Below the pieces are notes generated by a model. That model was not told the DNA's origin, did no database searches, and saw only the letters and a list, made by a program, of their open reading frames with translations. The translations under genes were made by a program, and so were the position numbers. Positions 10,417 through 18,199 of a stretch of DNA of 64,000 nt are shown here, piece by piece (position 1 is the stretch's first letter; each line of letters opens with the position of its first letter). The stretch lies in assembly GCF_019097855.1 (NCBI RefSeq), contig NZ_JAHRGL010000040.1:62001-126000 (forward strand). Direction: 5' to 3'. This stretch comes from Geopseudomonas aromaticivorans (lineage in GTDB: Bacteria; Pseudomonadota; Gammaproteobacteria; Pseudomonadales; Pseudomonadaceae).

Positions 10417-11625
10417 ATGACCTCGCTTTGGCGCCACTGCGGCTGGATGCTGCTGGGCAGCTCGCTGATCCTCGCCGTCTCGCTGGGCGTGCGCCATGCC
10501 TTCGGCCTGTTCCTGCCACCGATGAGCGCCGAGTTCGGCTGGGGCCGCGAGGTGTTCGCCTTCGCCATCGCCCTGCAGAACCTGGTCTGGGGGCTGATCC
10601 AGCCGTTCACCGGGGCCTTCGCCGACCGCTTCGGGGTCAAGCGCACGGTGCTGATCGGCGGCGTGCTGTACGTCGCCGGTCTGGCGCTGATGGCCTACAG
10701 CGACTCGCCCGCCTCGCTGGCGCTGAGCGCCGGGGTGCTGATCGGCCTCGGCCTGTCCGGCACCTCGTTCTCCGTGCTGCTGGGCGCGGTGGGCCAGGCG
10801 GCGCCGGCGGAAAAGCGCAGCATGGCGATGGGCGTCGCCGCGGCGGCCGGCTCGTTCGGCCAGTTCGTCATGCTGCCCGGCAGCCTGGCGCTGATCGCCG
10901 GACTCGGCTGGTCGGCAGCGCTGCTGGCGCTGGCCGTGCTGATCGCCCTGATCCTGCCGCTGGCGGCTATGCTGCGCAGCCCGGCACAGGCGCAGCACGC
11001 GGCGGGCCACCAGCAGACCCTTGGCGAGGCGCTGCGCGAGGCGGCCGGGCATTCCGGTTTCTGGCTGCTGGCGCTGGGCTTCTTCGTCTGCGGCTTCCAG
11101 GTGGTGTTCATCGGCGTGCACCTGCCGGCCTATCTGGTTGACCAGCACCTGCCGGCCCAGGTCGGTACCACGGTGCTGGCGCTGGTCGGCCTGTTCAACG
11201 TGTTCGGCACCTACACCGCCGGCTGGCTGGGCAGCTGCTACTCGAAGCCCAAGCTGCTGACCGCGCTGTACCTGATCCGCGGCGTGGTGATCGCGCTGTT
11301 CTTCTTCGCGCCGCTCAGCGAGTGGAGCGCCTACGCCTTCGGCATGGCCATGGGCTTCCTCTGGCTGTCCACCGTGCCGCTGACCAACGGCACGGTGGCG
11401 ACCCTGTTCGGCGTGCGCAACCTGTCGATGCTCGGCGGCATCGTCTTCCTGTTGCACCAGCTCGGCTCGTTCCTCGGCGGCTGGCTGGGCGGCTGGCTGT
11501 ACGACCGCACCGGCAGCTATGACCTGGTCTGGCAGATCTGCATCGGTCTCAGCGTGATGGCGGCGCTGCTCAACTGGCCGGTGCGCGAGCAGCCGGTGGC
11601 GCGCCTGCAGGCGGAGACGGCCTGA
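10417..11625 (+). CDS. MFS transporter
   Basis: Inner-membrane carrier of the major facilitator superfamily, 402 residues with about twelve hydrophobic helices. The cytoplasmic loop between helices 2 and 3 reads [14 protein letters not shown], the MFS signature D-R-x-G-x-(K/R). The overall look ([18 protein letters not shown] near the start, [12 protein letters not shown] late) is that of the oxalate/formate or monocarboxylate-type subgroup. The start ATG at 10417 has GGAG at 10407-10410. A 40-codon gene overlaps its stop by one base. The substrate is unknown. Confidence 0.87.
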   Translation: MTSLWRHCGWMLLGSSLILAVSLGVRHAFGLFLPPMSAEFGWGREVFAFAIALQNLVWGLIQPFTGAFADRFGVKRTVLIGGVLYVAGLALMAYSDSPASLALSAGVLIGLGLSGTSFSVLLGAVGQAAPAEKRSMAMGVAAAAGSFGQFVMLPGSLALIAGLGWSAALLALAVLIALILPLAAMLRSPAQAQHAAGHQQTLGEALREAAGHSGFWLLALGFFVCGFQVVFIGVHLPAYLVDQHLPAQVGTTVLALVGLFNVFGTYTAGWLGSCYSKPKLLTALYLIRGVVIALFFFAPLSEWSAYAFGMAMGFLWLSTVPLTNGTVATLFGVRNLSMLGGIVFLLHQLGSFLGGWLGGWLYDRTGSYDLVWQICIGLSVMAALLNWPVREQPVARLQAETA

Positions 11626-11747
11626 TGCGCCGCGCGCTGGCCTGGCTGGGCGGCGCGCTGCTGCTTGGCGCACTGCTGGCGCTGGCCTGGTGGGGCTGGC
11701 AGCGCGGCGGGCTGGCGCTGCTGATGCAGGGCATGGGCGTGTGCTGA
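11625..11747 (+). CDS. Small 40-residue membrane protein coupled to the MFS gene
   Basis: The ATG overlaps the MFS stop codon as TGATG, and GCGGAGA lies at 11611-11617, so translation is probably coupled. The peptide is MRRALAW followed by one Leu/Ala/Gly-rich helix ending ALAWWGWQ, then a short tail ending GMGVC. I do not recognise a family. It could be a carrier-associated small membrane protein. The evidence is start overlap, ribosome binding site and a clean transmembrane segment; comparative evidence is lacking. Confidence 0.55.
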   Translation: MRRALAWLGGALLLGALLALAWWGWQRGGLALLMQGMGVC

Positions 11748-11766
11748 GGACGGGGCGTTCGCTGAC

Positions 11767-13113
11767 TTACGGCACTGAGTCGGCCGGCTGGTCGCTCTGG
11801 CGCTGCTGCAGCGCCTGCAGGCGCTGGATCACGTAGCGCAGGTGCAGGTGCAGCTGGTACAGCTCGCTGGAGTAGGACAGCGGCACCTCGATCTTGGCCA
11901 GGCGGTCCTCCAGTTGCTCCAGGTGGGCGATTTCCTCATCCAGCCGCGTTGGCAGGGTGCCGGCGTCGAGCTGGCGGTCGATCTCGCGCAGGTGCTTGTA
12001 CCAGCGGTAGATGCGCGCGCGGATGCGCCAGCGGTACAGCGGGCCGACCGCCTTGAACAGCGGGATCAGCACCACCAGCAGCGGGATCACCAGGATGATG
12101 TAGCGGTCGGCCAGCGAGGCGATGCGAAACGGCAGGTGGCGTTGCAGCAGCGGCGGGCCGTTGGCGTGGAAATAGCGGGCCTCGTCCAGCAGCGGCAGGG
12201 TTTCGGGCTCGGCCCGCGGGTAGGCGCCCGGCGCATCCAGCAGACTGCCGTTCTTCATCACCGCGCGGGTCGCGGCGAGGAACAGCGGAGCCAGGGCCGG
12301 GTGGAAGCTGTCGTTGACCACCAGGGTGGTGGCTGGGGCGAGGGTGACGATGTCGCGCTGCGGGCTGTCGTTGGCCAGGTCGAGCAGCCCTTCGCCCACC
12401 ACCAGGGGGCGGATGAACGGCAGGCGCGCCTGGTAGGCCGCGGCGCGGCGGAAGTTGACCAGGCCCAGCTCCGGCGCGGCGGCCAGGCGGCGGACCAGCG
12501 CACTTTCCGCGGTGCCGACGAAGAACGCGGCGTCCAGCTCGCCAGCGAGCAGGGCGCTGGCGGCCTTGCTGCCGCCGACGGCCTGCCAGCGCTCGGGGTA
12601 CTGGCTGGCGTCGATGCCGTTGGCGTCGAGGATGGCGCGGCTGACCGCCGCGGTGCCGCTGCCCACGGCGCCCAGGCCCAGGCGCAGCGGCAGCAGGTCG
12701 CGCATGCTGCGCACCTTCAGCGGGCGCCGCTGGAACAGCCACAGGGGTTCCTGGTAGGCCGCGCCCAGGGCGCGCAGCTGGCTGCGCTCGGCCTCGCTCA
12801 GTTCCTGCTCCAGGCCGCTCTGCATCAGGCCGATCTGTACATCCTGGTTGGTGTCGAGGAGCAGGCGCAGGTTCTCCCGCGCGCCGCTGCTGGGCACCAG
12901 GGTCAGTTCGAAACCCTGCTTGGCCAGCTCGGCCTTGAGCTTCTCGGCGAAGCCGGCGTAGCCGCCGCCGGCCGCGCCACTGGCCATGCTGGCGTGCATC
13001 GGCGGCGGCGGGGCGACGAAGTAGAACAGCGCCGTTACCAGCGCGGCCAGCACCGGCACCAGCCACAGGTTGGCGCGCAGCATGATGGACAGGTCCTGAA
13101 GTATCCGGCGCAT
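11767..13113 (-). CDS. TAXI-family solute-binding protein with membrane-anchored C-terminus
   Basis: Belongs to the TAXI family of TRAP-transporter binding proteins. The 448 residues contain an N-terminal membrane segment (about 14-35), the family start ASGAAGGGYAGFAEKLKAEL and a periplasmic ligand-binding region. A second membrane helix follows near 325-350 (YIILVIPLLVVLIPLFKAVG), then a charged C-terminal tail of about 90 residues likely to form a coiled coil. Start at 13113 has AAGGGA upstream. No TRAP permease gene is adjacent, so it may act with a distant permease or as a sensor-like protein. Confidence 0.8.
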   Translation of the reverse strand: MRRILQDLSIMLRANLWLVPVLAALVTALFYFVAPPPPMHASMASGAAGGGYAGFAEKLKAELAKQGFELTLVPSSGARENLRLLLDTNQDVQIGLMQSGLEQELSEAERSQLRALGAAYQEPLWLFQRRPLKVRSMRDLLPLRLGLGAVGSGTAAVSRAILDANGIDASQYPERWQAVGGSKAASALLAGELDAAFFVGTAESALVRRLAAAPELGLVNFRRAAAYQARLPFIRPLVVGEGLLDLANDSPQRDIVTLAPATTLVVNDSFHPALAPLFLAATRAVMKNGSLLDAPGAYPRAEPETLPLLDEARYFHANGPPLLQRHLPFRIASLADRYIILVIPLLVVLIPLFKAVGPLYRWRIRARIYRWYKHLREIDRQLDAGTLPTRLDEEIAHLEQLEDRLAKIEVPLSYSSELYQLHLHLRYVIQRLQALQQRQSDQPADSVP

Positions 13114-13347
13114 CGGGCGTCCCTTCGTGGCTCTGGCTGTAGCATAGCCAAGCGCGGCGGTTGCGGGCCGGCCCACGATCCGCTGCGCGTCGGGCAAACG
13201 GTTCCGGGGCGTGGCTGGCCACCGAGCGCCGGGCAGGGCAGCCCCGCAGCAGGGCGTCCTGCTCGGAGGCCACGCGCAAGCTTCGCCGCCTCGGCCGATT
13301 TCGCCTGGCCCGGCGCTAGCTGGCGCAGTTGTCAGCGGGGCTCAGTT

Positions 13348-14592
13348 CTACGGTGACGCGCGGCGGCGGCCATCGACCACGGCTAGCACGGCGAGCAGGC
13401 CGAGGGCGTACAGGGCGTCGCCGCCGAGCATGACCAGCACCCCGGCGCACAGCAGGCTGCTGAGGCCGGCGACCCAGCGCCAGACGCCGCGCAGCAGCAC
13501 CACGCCGGCGGCCATGCTGAGCAGGTAGACCAGCACGAAGTTGCCGTTGGCGTAGCGGATCAGTGCGTCGGTGGACAGCTGCAGCACGGCGGCCAGCACC
13601 GCGCACAGCGCGCAGGCCAGTACCACCAGCAGCAGGGCGCGGCCGGGCACGCCCTGGCGATTGCGCCGGGCCAGCGCTGCCGGCAGCTTGCCCTCGTCGG
13701 CCAGGCTCCAGATCAGCCGGGCGAAGCCCTGCACGTAGACGTTCATCGAGGCGAAGCAGGCCAGGTAGCCGACCACCGCCACCAGCACCTTGGCCTGCGG
13801 GCCGAGCAGGCTCTCCAGCAGCCAGGGCAGCGAGGTGGCGTTGCGTTGCGCGTCGCCGTAGGCATGGAAGCTCAGCACCGCCACCGAGCAGGCCCAGTAC
13901 ACCAGCCCGGCGAGCAGTACGCCGAGCAGCAGGGCCAGCGGGAAGTCGCGCCGCGGCCGGCGGAATTCCTCGCCCAGGTGAGTGAAGGCCTCGATGCCGA
14001 CGAAGCACCAGAACATCACCGCCAGCGCGGTGGGAATCTGCCGCCAGTGCTCGCCGAGCGGCGGCAGCAGCGGCTGGTGGGCCAGCGGCAGGTCGCCGGC
14101 CCACCAGATCAGCCCGACGGTGGCGAGGATGGCCAGGGCGATCAGTCCCTGCACCAGGCTCGAAGCGCGCGCCGGGCGCTGGCCGAGCGCCAGCATGGCG
14201 GCCAGGGTGGCCAGTTGGATGGCGAGGATCTCGCCGCGACCGAGCGCGAACAGCGCCTGCCAGAAGCCGCTGGCGATCTGCAGCGCCGCCGGCAGGCCGA
14301 CCGGCAGCACGGCGAGGAACAGCCAGGCGCCGAGCCGCTCCAGGCGCGCGCCGAAGGCGCGGCCGATCAGGTGCGGCGCGCCGCCGGCATGCGGGAAGTT
14401 CCTGCCGAGCTGGGCGAAGGTGAAGGCCACCGGCAGCACCAGGACGATGAGGATCAGCCAGGCCCACAGCGAGGCGGGCCCGGCCGCGGTGGCGGCCAGC
14501 GCCGGCACGGCGAAGATGCCGGTGCCGAGCAGCGAGGTGCTGAGCAGAGCGACGCCCTGCAGCAGGCCCAGTTCCTTGTTCAGACGACCCAT
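13348..14592 (-). CDS. yjeH: Amino acid permease, YjeH-like (APC superfamily)
   Basis: Inner-membrane amino acid transporter of 414 residues with about twelve helices. The N-terminus GLLQGVALLSTSLLGTGIFAVPALAA contains the APC-type unwound helix-1 motif GTGIF. E. coli YjeH exports methionine and branched-chain amino acids; this one resembles it throughout. The start at MGRLNKELG follows GGGAAAC on the minus strand. It lies 31 bases downstream of the IMPACT gene and may be cotranscribed. Substrate assignment is by family only. Confidence 0.8.
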   Translation of the reverse strand: MGRLNKELGLLQGVALLSTSLLGTGIFAVPALAATAAGPASLWAWLILIVLVLPVAFTFAQLGRNFPHAGGAPHLIGRAFGARLERLGAWLFLAVLPVGLPAALQIASGFWQALFALGRGEILAIQLATLAAMLALGQRPARASSLVQGLIALAILATVGLIWWAGDLPLAHQPLLPPLGEHWRQIPTALAVMFWCFVGIEAFTHLGEEFRRPRRDFPLALLLGVLLAGLVYWACSVAVLSFHAYGDAQRNATSLPWLLESLLGPQAKVLVAVVGYLACFASMNVYVQGFARLIWSLADEGKLPAALARRNRQGVPGRALLLVVLACALCAVLAAVLQLSTDALIRYANGNFVLVYLLSMAAGVVLLRGVWRWVAGLSSLLCAGVLVMLGGDALYALGLLAVLAVVDGRRRASP

Positions 14593-14623
14593 GAAGTTTC
14601 CCGTGGTGGCGTGGCGGAGGGGG

Positions 14624-15211
14624 TTAGTCGAGTGGCTGGAGCAGGATCTGCCCGCGGCCGAGGTCGGCCAACTGGCGCGCCACCGCGTCCAGGCGCTCGG
14701 CCGGCAGGCTGAGCAGCAGTGCGGCGCCGCCGGCGTCGAAGTCTTCCTGCTCGACGACGACCTGCCACTCGGCCAGGCGCGCCTTGACCCGCGCCAGATC
14801 GGCGAAGGGCACATGGCAGCGCGCCGGGATGCGGGCGACCAGCTCGACGCGTTCGCCGCCCTGCAGGCACTTGGCCGCGCTGCCGCCGTAGGCGCGCGCC
14901 AGGCCGCCGGTGCCGAGCTGGATGCCGCCGTACCAGCGGATCACCAGTACCGCCACCTGGTCGCAGTCCTGGCCCTCGATGGCGGCGAGGATCGGCCGTC
15001 CGGCGGTGCCGCCTGGCTCGCCGTCGTCGTTGAAGCGGTACTGCGCGCCGCACTTCCATGCCCAGCAGTTGTGCGAGGCGGCGCGGTCGCTGTGCGCCTC
15101 GATGAATGCCTGCGCCGCGGCGGGGCTGTCCACCGGCGCGGCGAGGGCGATGAAGCGGCTCTTGCGGATCTCCTCGCGGTACTCGCCGGGCGCTGCCAGG
15201 GTGAAGGCCAT
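14624..15211 (-). CDS. yigZ: IMPACT (YigZ) family protein
   Basis: The 195-residue product has the IMPACT family signature: KSRFIA near the start, FNDDGEPGGTAGRPIL in the middle and VLVIRWYGGIQLGTGGLARAY after it. The C-terminal half fits the second YigZ domain. Bacterial YigZ proteins resemble eukaryotic IMPACT, a translation regulator, but the bacterial role is not established. The start at 15211 lies four bases after the rlmF stop, indicating an rlmF-yigZ operon. Confidence 0.9.
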   Translation of the reverse strand: MAFTLAAPGEYREEIRKSRFIALAAPVDSPAAAQAFIEAHSDRAASHNCWAWKCGAQYRFNDDGEPGGTAGRPILAAIEGQDCDQVAVLVIRWYGGIQLGTGGLARAYGGSAAKCLQGGERVELVARIPARCHVPFADLARVKARLAEWQVVVEQEDFDAGGAALLLSLPAERLDAVARQLADLGRGQILLQPLD

Positions 15212-15215
15212 GGCC

Positions 15216-16238
15216 CTAGCCCTGCGTGCTGCCGCTACGCTGGTGCCAGGCGGCGCGCGCCGCGGCGTCATGGAAGCTCCAGGCGACGAAGCGGCTCTGC
15301 TTCTGGCCCTGGCTCATGCTCACCGTGCGTACCTCGGCGGCGCCGCTCTTGTGCAGCGCGCGCTCGATCTGCTCCAGATTGCCGCCCTTGGACACCAGGC
15401 TGGTGAACCACAGCACCTGCTGCGCCACCTCGCGACTCTCGCTGATCATCCGGCGGATGAAGGCGATCTCGCCGCCTTCGCACCACAGTTCGCTGGACTG
15501 GCCGCCGAAGTTGAGCAGCGGCAGCTTGCGCTTGGGATCGAGCTTGCCGAGGTTCTTCCACTTGCGCTGGCTGCCCTGGGTGGCTTCCTCCGCCGAGCTG
15601 TGGAACGGCGGGTTGCACAGGCTCAGGTCGAAGCGTTCGCCGGCCTGCAGCAGGCCGTGGAAGATGTGGTTTGCGTCCATCTGCTGGCGCAGCTCGATGG
15701 TACGCTCGAGGCCGTTGGCCCGGACGATGGTGTGCGCCGCAGCCAGCGCGGTGGCGTCGATCTCCGCGCCGAGGAAGCGCCAGCCGTACTCGCGCTGGCC
15801 GAGCAGCGGGTAGATGCAGTTGGCGCCGCTGCCGATGTCCAGCACGCGCACCTGCGCACCGCGCGGAATCTCGCCGCCGCCATCCGCGGCGAGCAGGTCG
15901 GCCAGGGCGTGGACGTAGTCGGCGCGGCCGGGAATCGGTGGGCACAGGTAGCCCGGCGGAATGTCCCAGTGCTCGATGCCGTAGAACTGCTTGAGCAGCG
16001 CGCGGTTGAACACCTTGACCGCCTCTGGATTGGCGAAGTCGATGCTTTCCTTGCCGTACGGATTGACGATCACGAAGCGCGCCAGCTCCGGACTGCCGGC
16101 GATCAGCGCGGGGAAGTCGTAGCGACCCTGGTGGCGGTTGCGCGGGTGCAGCTCGCCCTTGCTGGCCGCTGCGCGCGGCTTGGCGACGGGGGCTGCTTTG
16201 GGACGGGGACGGGCAGGGCGTTTCGGCGGCTGGGACAT
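15216..16238 (-). CDS. rlmF: 23S rRNA (adenine(1618)-N(6))-methyltransferase RlmF
   Basis: SAM-dependent enzyme that methylates N6 of A1618 in 23S rRNA. The 340-residue product has a basic N-terminal tail, then [15 protein letters not shown] typical of RlmF. The SAM-binding motif I is [15 protein letters not shown] and the catalytic N6-methyltransferase motif is CNPPFHSS. The start at [14 protein letters not shown] is chosen because the longer frame would read into the dispersed repeat upstream. The ribosome binding site is weak. Confidence 0.93.
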   Translation of the reverse strand: MSQPPKRPARPRPKAAPVAKPRAAASKGELHPRNRHQGRYDFPALIAGSPELARFVIVNPYGKESIDFANPEAVKVFNRALLKQFYGIEHWDIPPGYLCPPIPGRADYVHALADLLAADGGGEIPRGAQVRVLDIGSGANCIYPLLGQREYGWRFLGAEIDATALAAAHTIVRANGLERTIELRQQMDANHIFHGLLQAGERFDLSLCNPPFHSSAEEATQGSQRKWKNLGKLDPKRKLPLLNFGGQSSELWCEGGEIAFIRRMISESREVAQQVLWFTSLVSKGGNLEQIERALHKSGAAEVRTVSMSQGQKQSRFVAWSFHDAAARAAWHQRSGSTQG

Positions 16239-16313
16239 GGCGGGATGGGGGATCGGGCGGAAAGTCGGGCATTTTCCCACAGCGGTGCGGCGGGTGGGTG
16301 GCTTTGTGGTCTG

Positions 16314-16432
16314 GTAGGGCGGGTTAGCCGTGCAACGGCGTAACCCGCCAAGGATGCCGAAAGGCATCCCCTTGCCCTTGCCGGCCTTGCGGCCGGTCGG
16401 CGGGTTACGGCCTGCGGCCTAACCCGCCCTAC
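16314..16432. repeat. Large palindromic dispersed repeat with several hairpins (element F)
   Basis: GTAGGGCGGGTTAG at 16314-16327 is perfectly inverted as CTAACCCGCCCTAC at 16419-16432. Inside are further hairpins: GCGGGTTA with GTAACCCGC on the left, GGATGCC-GAAA-GGCATCC, GCCGGCC with GGCCGG, and GCGGGTTA with TAACCCGC around a CC-TGC-GG tip on the right. The ends and the right-hand TGC tip resemble the smaller 85-base repeats, suggesting one superfamily. It fills the gap between the divergently ending rlmF leader and the stomatin gene's end. Confidence 0.75.
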
Positions 16433-16442
16433 GGGAACGGGA

Positions 16443-17303
16443 TCAGCGCCCGCCCAGCTTGCCGAGCACGCCGCGCAGGGTTTCCTGCAGGTCGGCGGGC
16501 ATCACCACCACCTTGGCGTTGTCGCTCGCCGCGAGCTTTTCCAGCGAGGCGATGTACTTCTCGCCGAGCAGGTACATCATCGGTCCGGGCTCGTTGCCGA
16601 CCGCGCTGGTCACCCGGCGGATCGCTTCGGCCGAGGCTTCGGCCAGCATCACCTGGGCGTTGGCGTCGCGCTTGGCCGACTCCAGGCGCGCCTCGGCTTC
16701 GAGGATCGCCGCCTGCTTGGCGCCTTCGGCCTTGGTCACCGCTGCCTTGCGCTCGCGCTCGGCCGCGGCCTGCAGCTCCATGGCGCGCTGCATGGATTCC
16801 GACGGCTTGATGTCCTGGATCTCCACCGACTTCACCGTCAGGCCCCAGTCCACCGCCTCGTCGGCGATGCTTTCGCGCAGGCGCGCCTTGATGGTGTCGC
16901 GCGAGGACAGCGCCGCGTCCAGCTCCATCTCGCCGACGATCGAGCGCAGGGTGGTCATGATCAGGTTGCGGATCGCCTCGGAGAAATCGGTGACGCCGTA
17001 CACCGCCTTGACCGGGTCGGTGACCTTCACGAAGGCGATGGCGTTGGCGAGGATCACCGCATTGTCGCGGGTGATCACTTCCTGCTCCTTGACGTCGAGG
17101 ATGATGTCCTTGGTCACCAGCTTGTAGGCGACGTTGTCCAGGTAGGGAATCAGGATGTTCAGGCCCGGACGCAGGGTGCTGTGGTACTTGCCGAGCCGCT
17201 CGACGATCCACTCCTCGCCCTGGGAGACCAGGCGCACGCCCTTGGCGATGGTGATGACGACGAACACCAGCAGGGTGATGGTGATGGCTAGTCCTGCACT
17301 CAT
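16443..17303 (-). CDS. Stomatin-like SPFH membrane protein
   Basis: The 286-residue product has one N-terminal membrane helix (about 5-22, LAITITLLVFVVITIAKG), an SPFH/band-7 domain (about 25-190, including VSQGEEWIVERLGKYHSTLRPG) and an Ala/Glu-rich coiled coil before a Gly-rich end. This is the slipin/QmcA type, thought to form membrane microdomain scaffolds. AAGGAG precedes the start. It lies 38 bases after an NfeD gene, the classic partner pairing. A partner protease domain is absent from that NfeD. Confidence 0.9.
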   Translation of the reverse strand: MSAGLAITITLLVFVVITIAKGVRLVSQGEEWIVERLGKYHSTLRPGLNILIPYLDNVAYKLVTKDIILDVKEQEVITRDNAVILANAIAFVKVTDPVKAVYGVTDFSEAIRNLIMTTLRSIVGEMELDAALSSRDTIKARLRESIADEAVDWGLTVKSVEIQDIKPSESMQRAMELQAAAERERKAAVTKAEGAKQAAILEAEARLESAKRDANAQVMLAEASAEAIRRVTSAVGNEPGPMMYLLGEKYIASLEKLAASDNAKVVVMPADLQETLRGVLGKLGGR

Positions 17304-17341
17304 GTATTGCTCCTTGAAATCAGTCCTTGAAACCGGGTTGA

Positions 17342-17785
17342 TCAGGCACGGGCTACCTTCAGGTAGCTGCCTTCGATGGATACCACGCGAACCCGCTCGC
17401 CGGCGGTGATGTTCGACTCGGCCATGCAGGCCCACTCCTCGGAGCCGAGGATCGGCCGCTGGAAGCGCACCTTGCCGCGCTGGTAGGGCGCGACGGCGCC
17501 GACCAGCAGGCCGACCTCGCCGATCACCTCGCCGTCGGCGGTGCCGACCAGGGTGCGGTGCCGACTCGGGCGGAACACGCGCAGCCACAGGCCGACCATC
17601 GCCAGCGAGGCGAGGATCCACAGCAGCAGTTGCGCGGTCAGCGACAGCTCGCCGGCCAGCAGCATGACGCCGGCCACCAGCAGGGCGCCGAGGCCGAACC
17701 AGATCACGAAGAACGCCGGGATCGCCAGCTCCAGCAGGATCAGCAGGATGCCGCCGATTGCCCAGTACCACCACTCGATAGTCAT
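17342..17785 (-). CDS. NfeD-family membrane protein (short form)
   Basis: The 147 residues contain an N-terminal block of hydrophobic helices (about 5-75, starting MTIEWWYWAIGGILLILLELAIPAFF) and a C-terminal OB-fold typical of short NfeD proteins (GTADGEVIGEVGLLVGAVAPYQRG, then VRVVSIEGSYLKV). The family associates with SPFH proteins in membranes, and the next gene is exactly such a protein. GGAGGAGG on the minus strand marks the start. The long-form serine protease domain is lacking. Confidence 0.88.
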   Translation of the reverse strand: MTIEWWYWAIGGILLILLELAIPAFFVIWFGLGALLVAGVMLLAGELSLTAQLLLWILASLAMVGLWLRVFRPSRHRTLVGTADGEVIGEVGLLVGAVAPYQRGKVRFQRPILGSEEWACMAESNITAGERVRVVSIEGSYLKVARA

Positions 17786-17889
17786 CGCGCCTCCTCCATT
17801 TGCAGCGAATATTCCCGCTCCGTTGCCGGAGCGGGCTGGGGCAAGGATATCGCCGAACCGCTGTGCGGGTCAGCGAGGTCTGCAGGCGC

Positions 17890-18186
17890 TCAGGGATAGC
17901 CGAGCACGGCCTTGATCTGCGCCAGATGCGCGCCGACCCAGTGCTTGTCGATGGCGCCCCAGTCGCGGATGACGTAGTGGCCGGCGTTGTGCCGCTCGCC
18001 GTCGTCCTGCTGGAACTGGCAGTCGATGTCCAGCTCGGCCAGCGCCGCCAGGGTGTCCTGGGCGGTGCGCCGCGGCATGCCGGTGGCGGCCATCAGCGCC
18101 GGCACGCTGGTGGCGCTGGCGCTGTCGATCAGCCAGGCCACGTACAGGCGGCGGTAGAAGCTGGTGCGGGTCTTGCTCACGTCCAT
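17890..18186 (-). CDS. Small winged helix-turn-helix protein
   Basis: A 98-residue protein with a predicted winged-helix fold: SKTRTSFYRRLYVAWLID followed by the helix-turn-helix-like stretch SVPALMAATGMPRRTAQDTLAALAEL, then a wing with NAGHYVIRDWGAID. It starts 13 bases after the nhaD stop with GGAG upstream, so the two are probably one operon. It may bind DNA, but no target is known. I recognise it as a conserved Pseudomonas family without an assigned function. Confidence 0.72.
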   Translation of the reverse strand: MDVSKTRTSFYRRLYVAWLIDSASATSVPALMAATGMPRRTAQDTLAALAELDIDCQFQQDDGERHNAGHYVIRDWGAIDKHWVGAHLAQIKAVLGYP

Positions 18187-18199
18187 GTACGGGGCTCCG

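Noticed and set aside
13114-13347. Short open frames in the 234-base gap between the TAXI gene and the permease gene
   Set aside because: None has a convincing start, ribosome binding site or recognisable protein features. I see no clear hairpin, promoter or repeat there either.
16314-16432. CRISPR-like array from repeated GCGGGTTA units
   Set aside because: The units are inverted within a single palindromic element with no regular spacers, and no cas gene is present.
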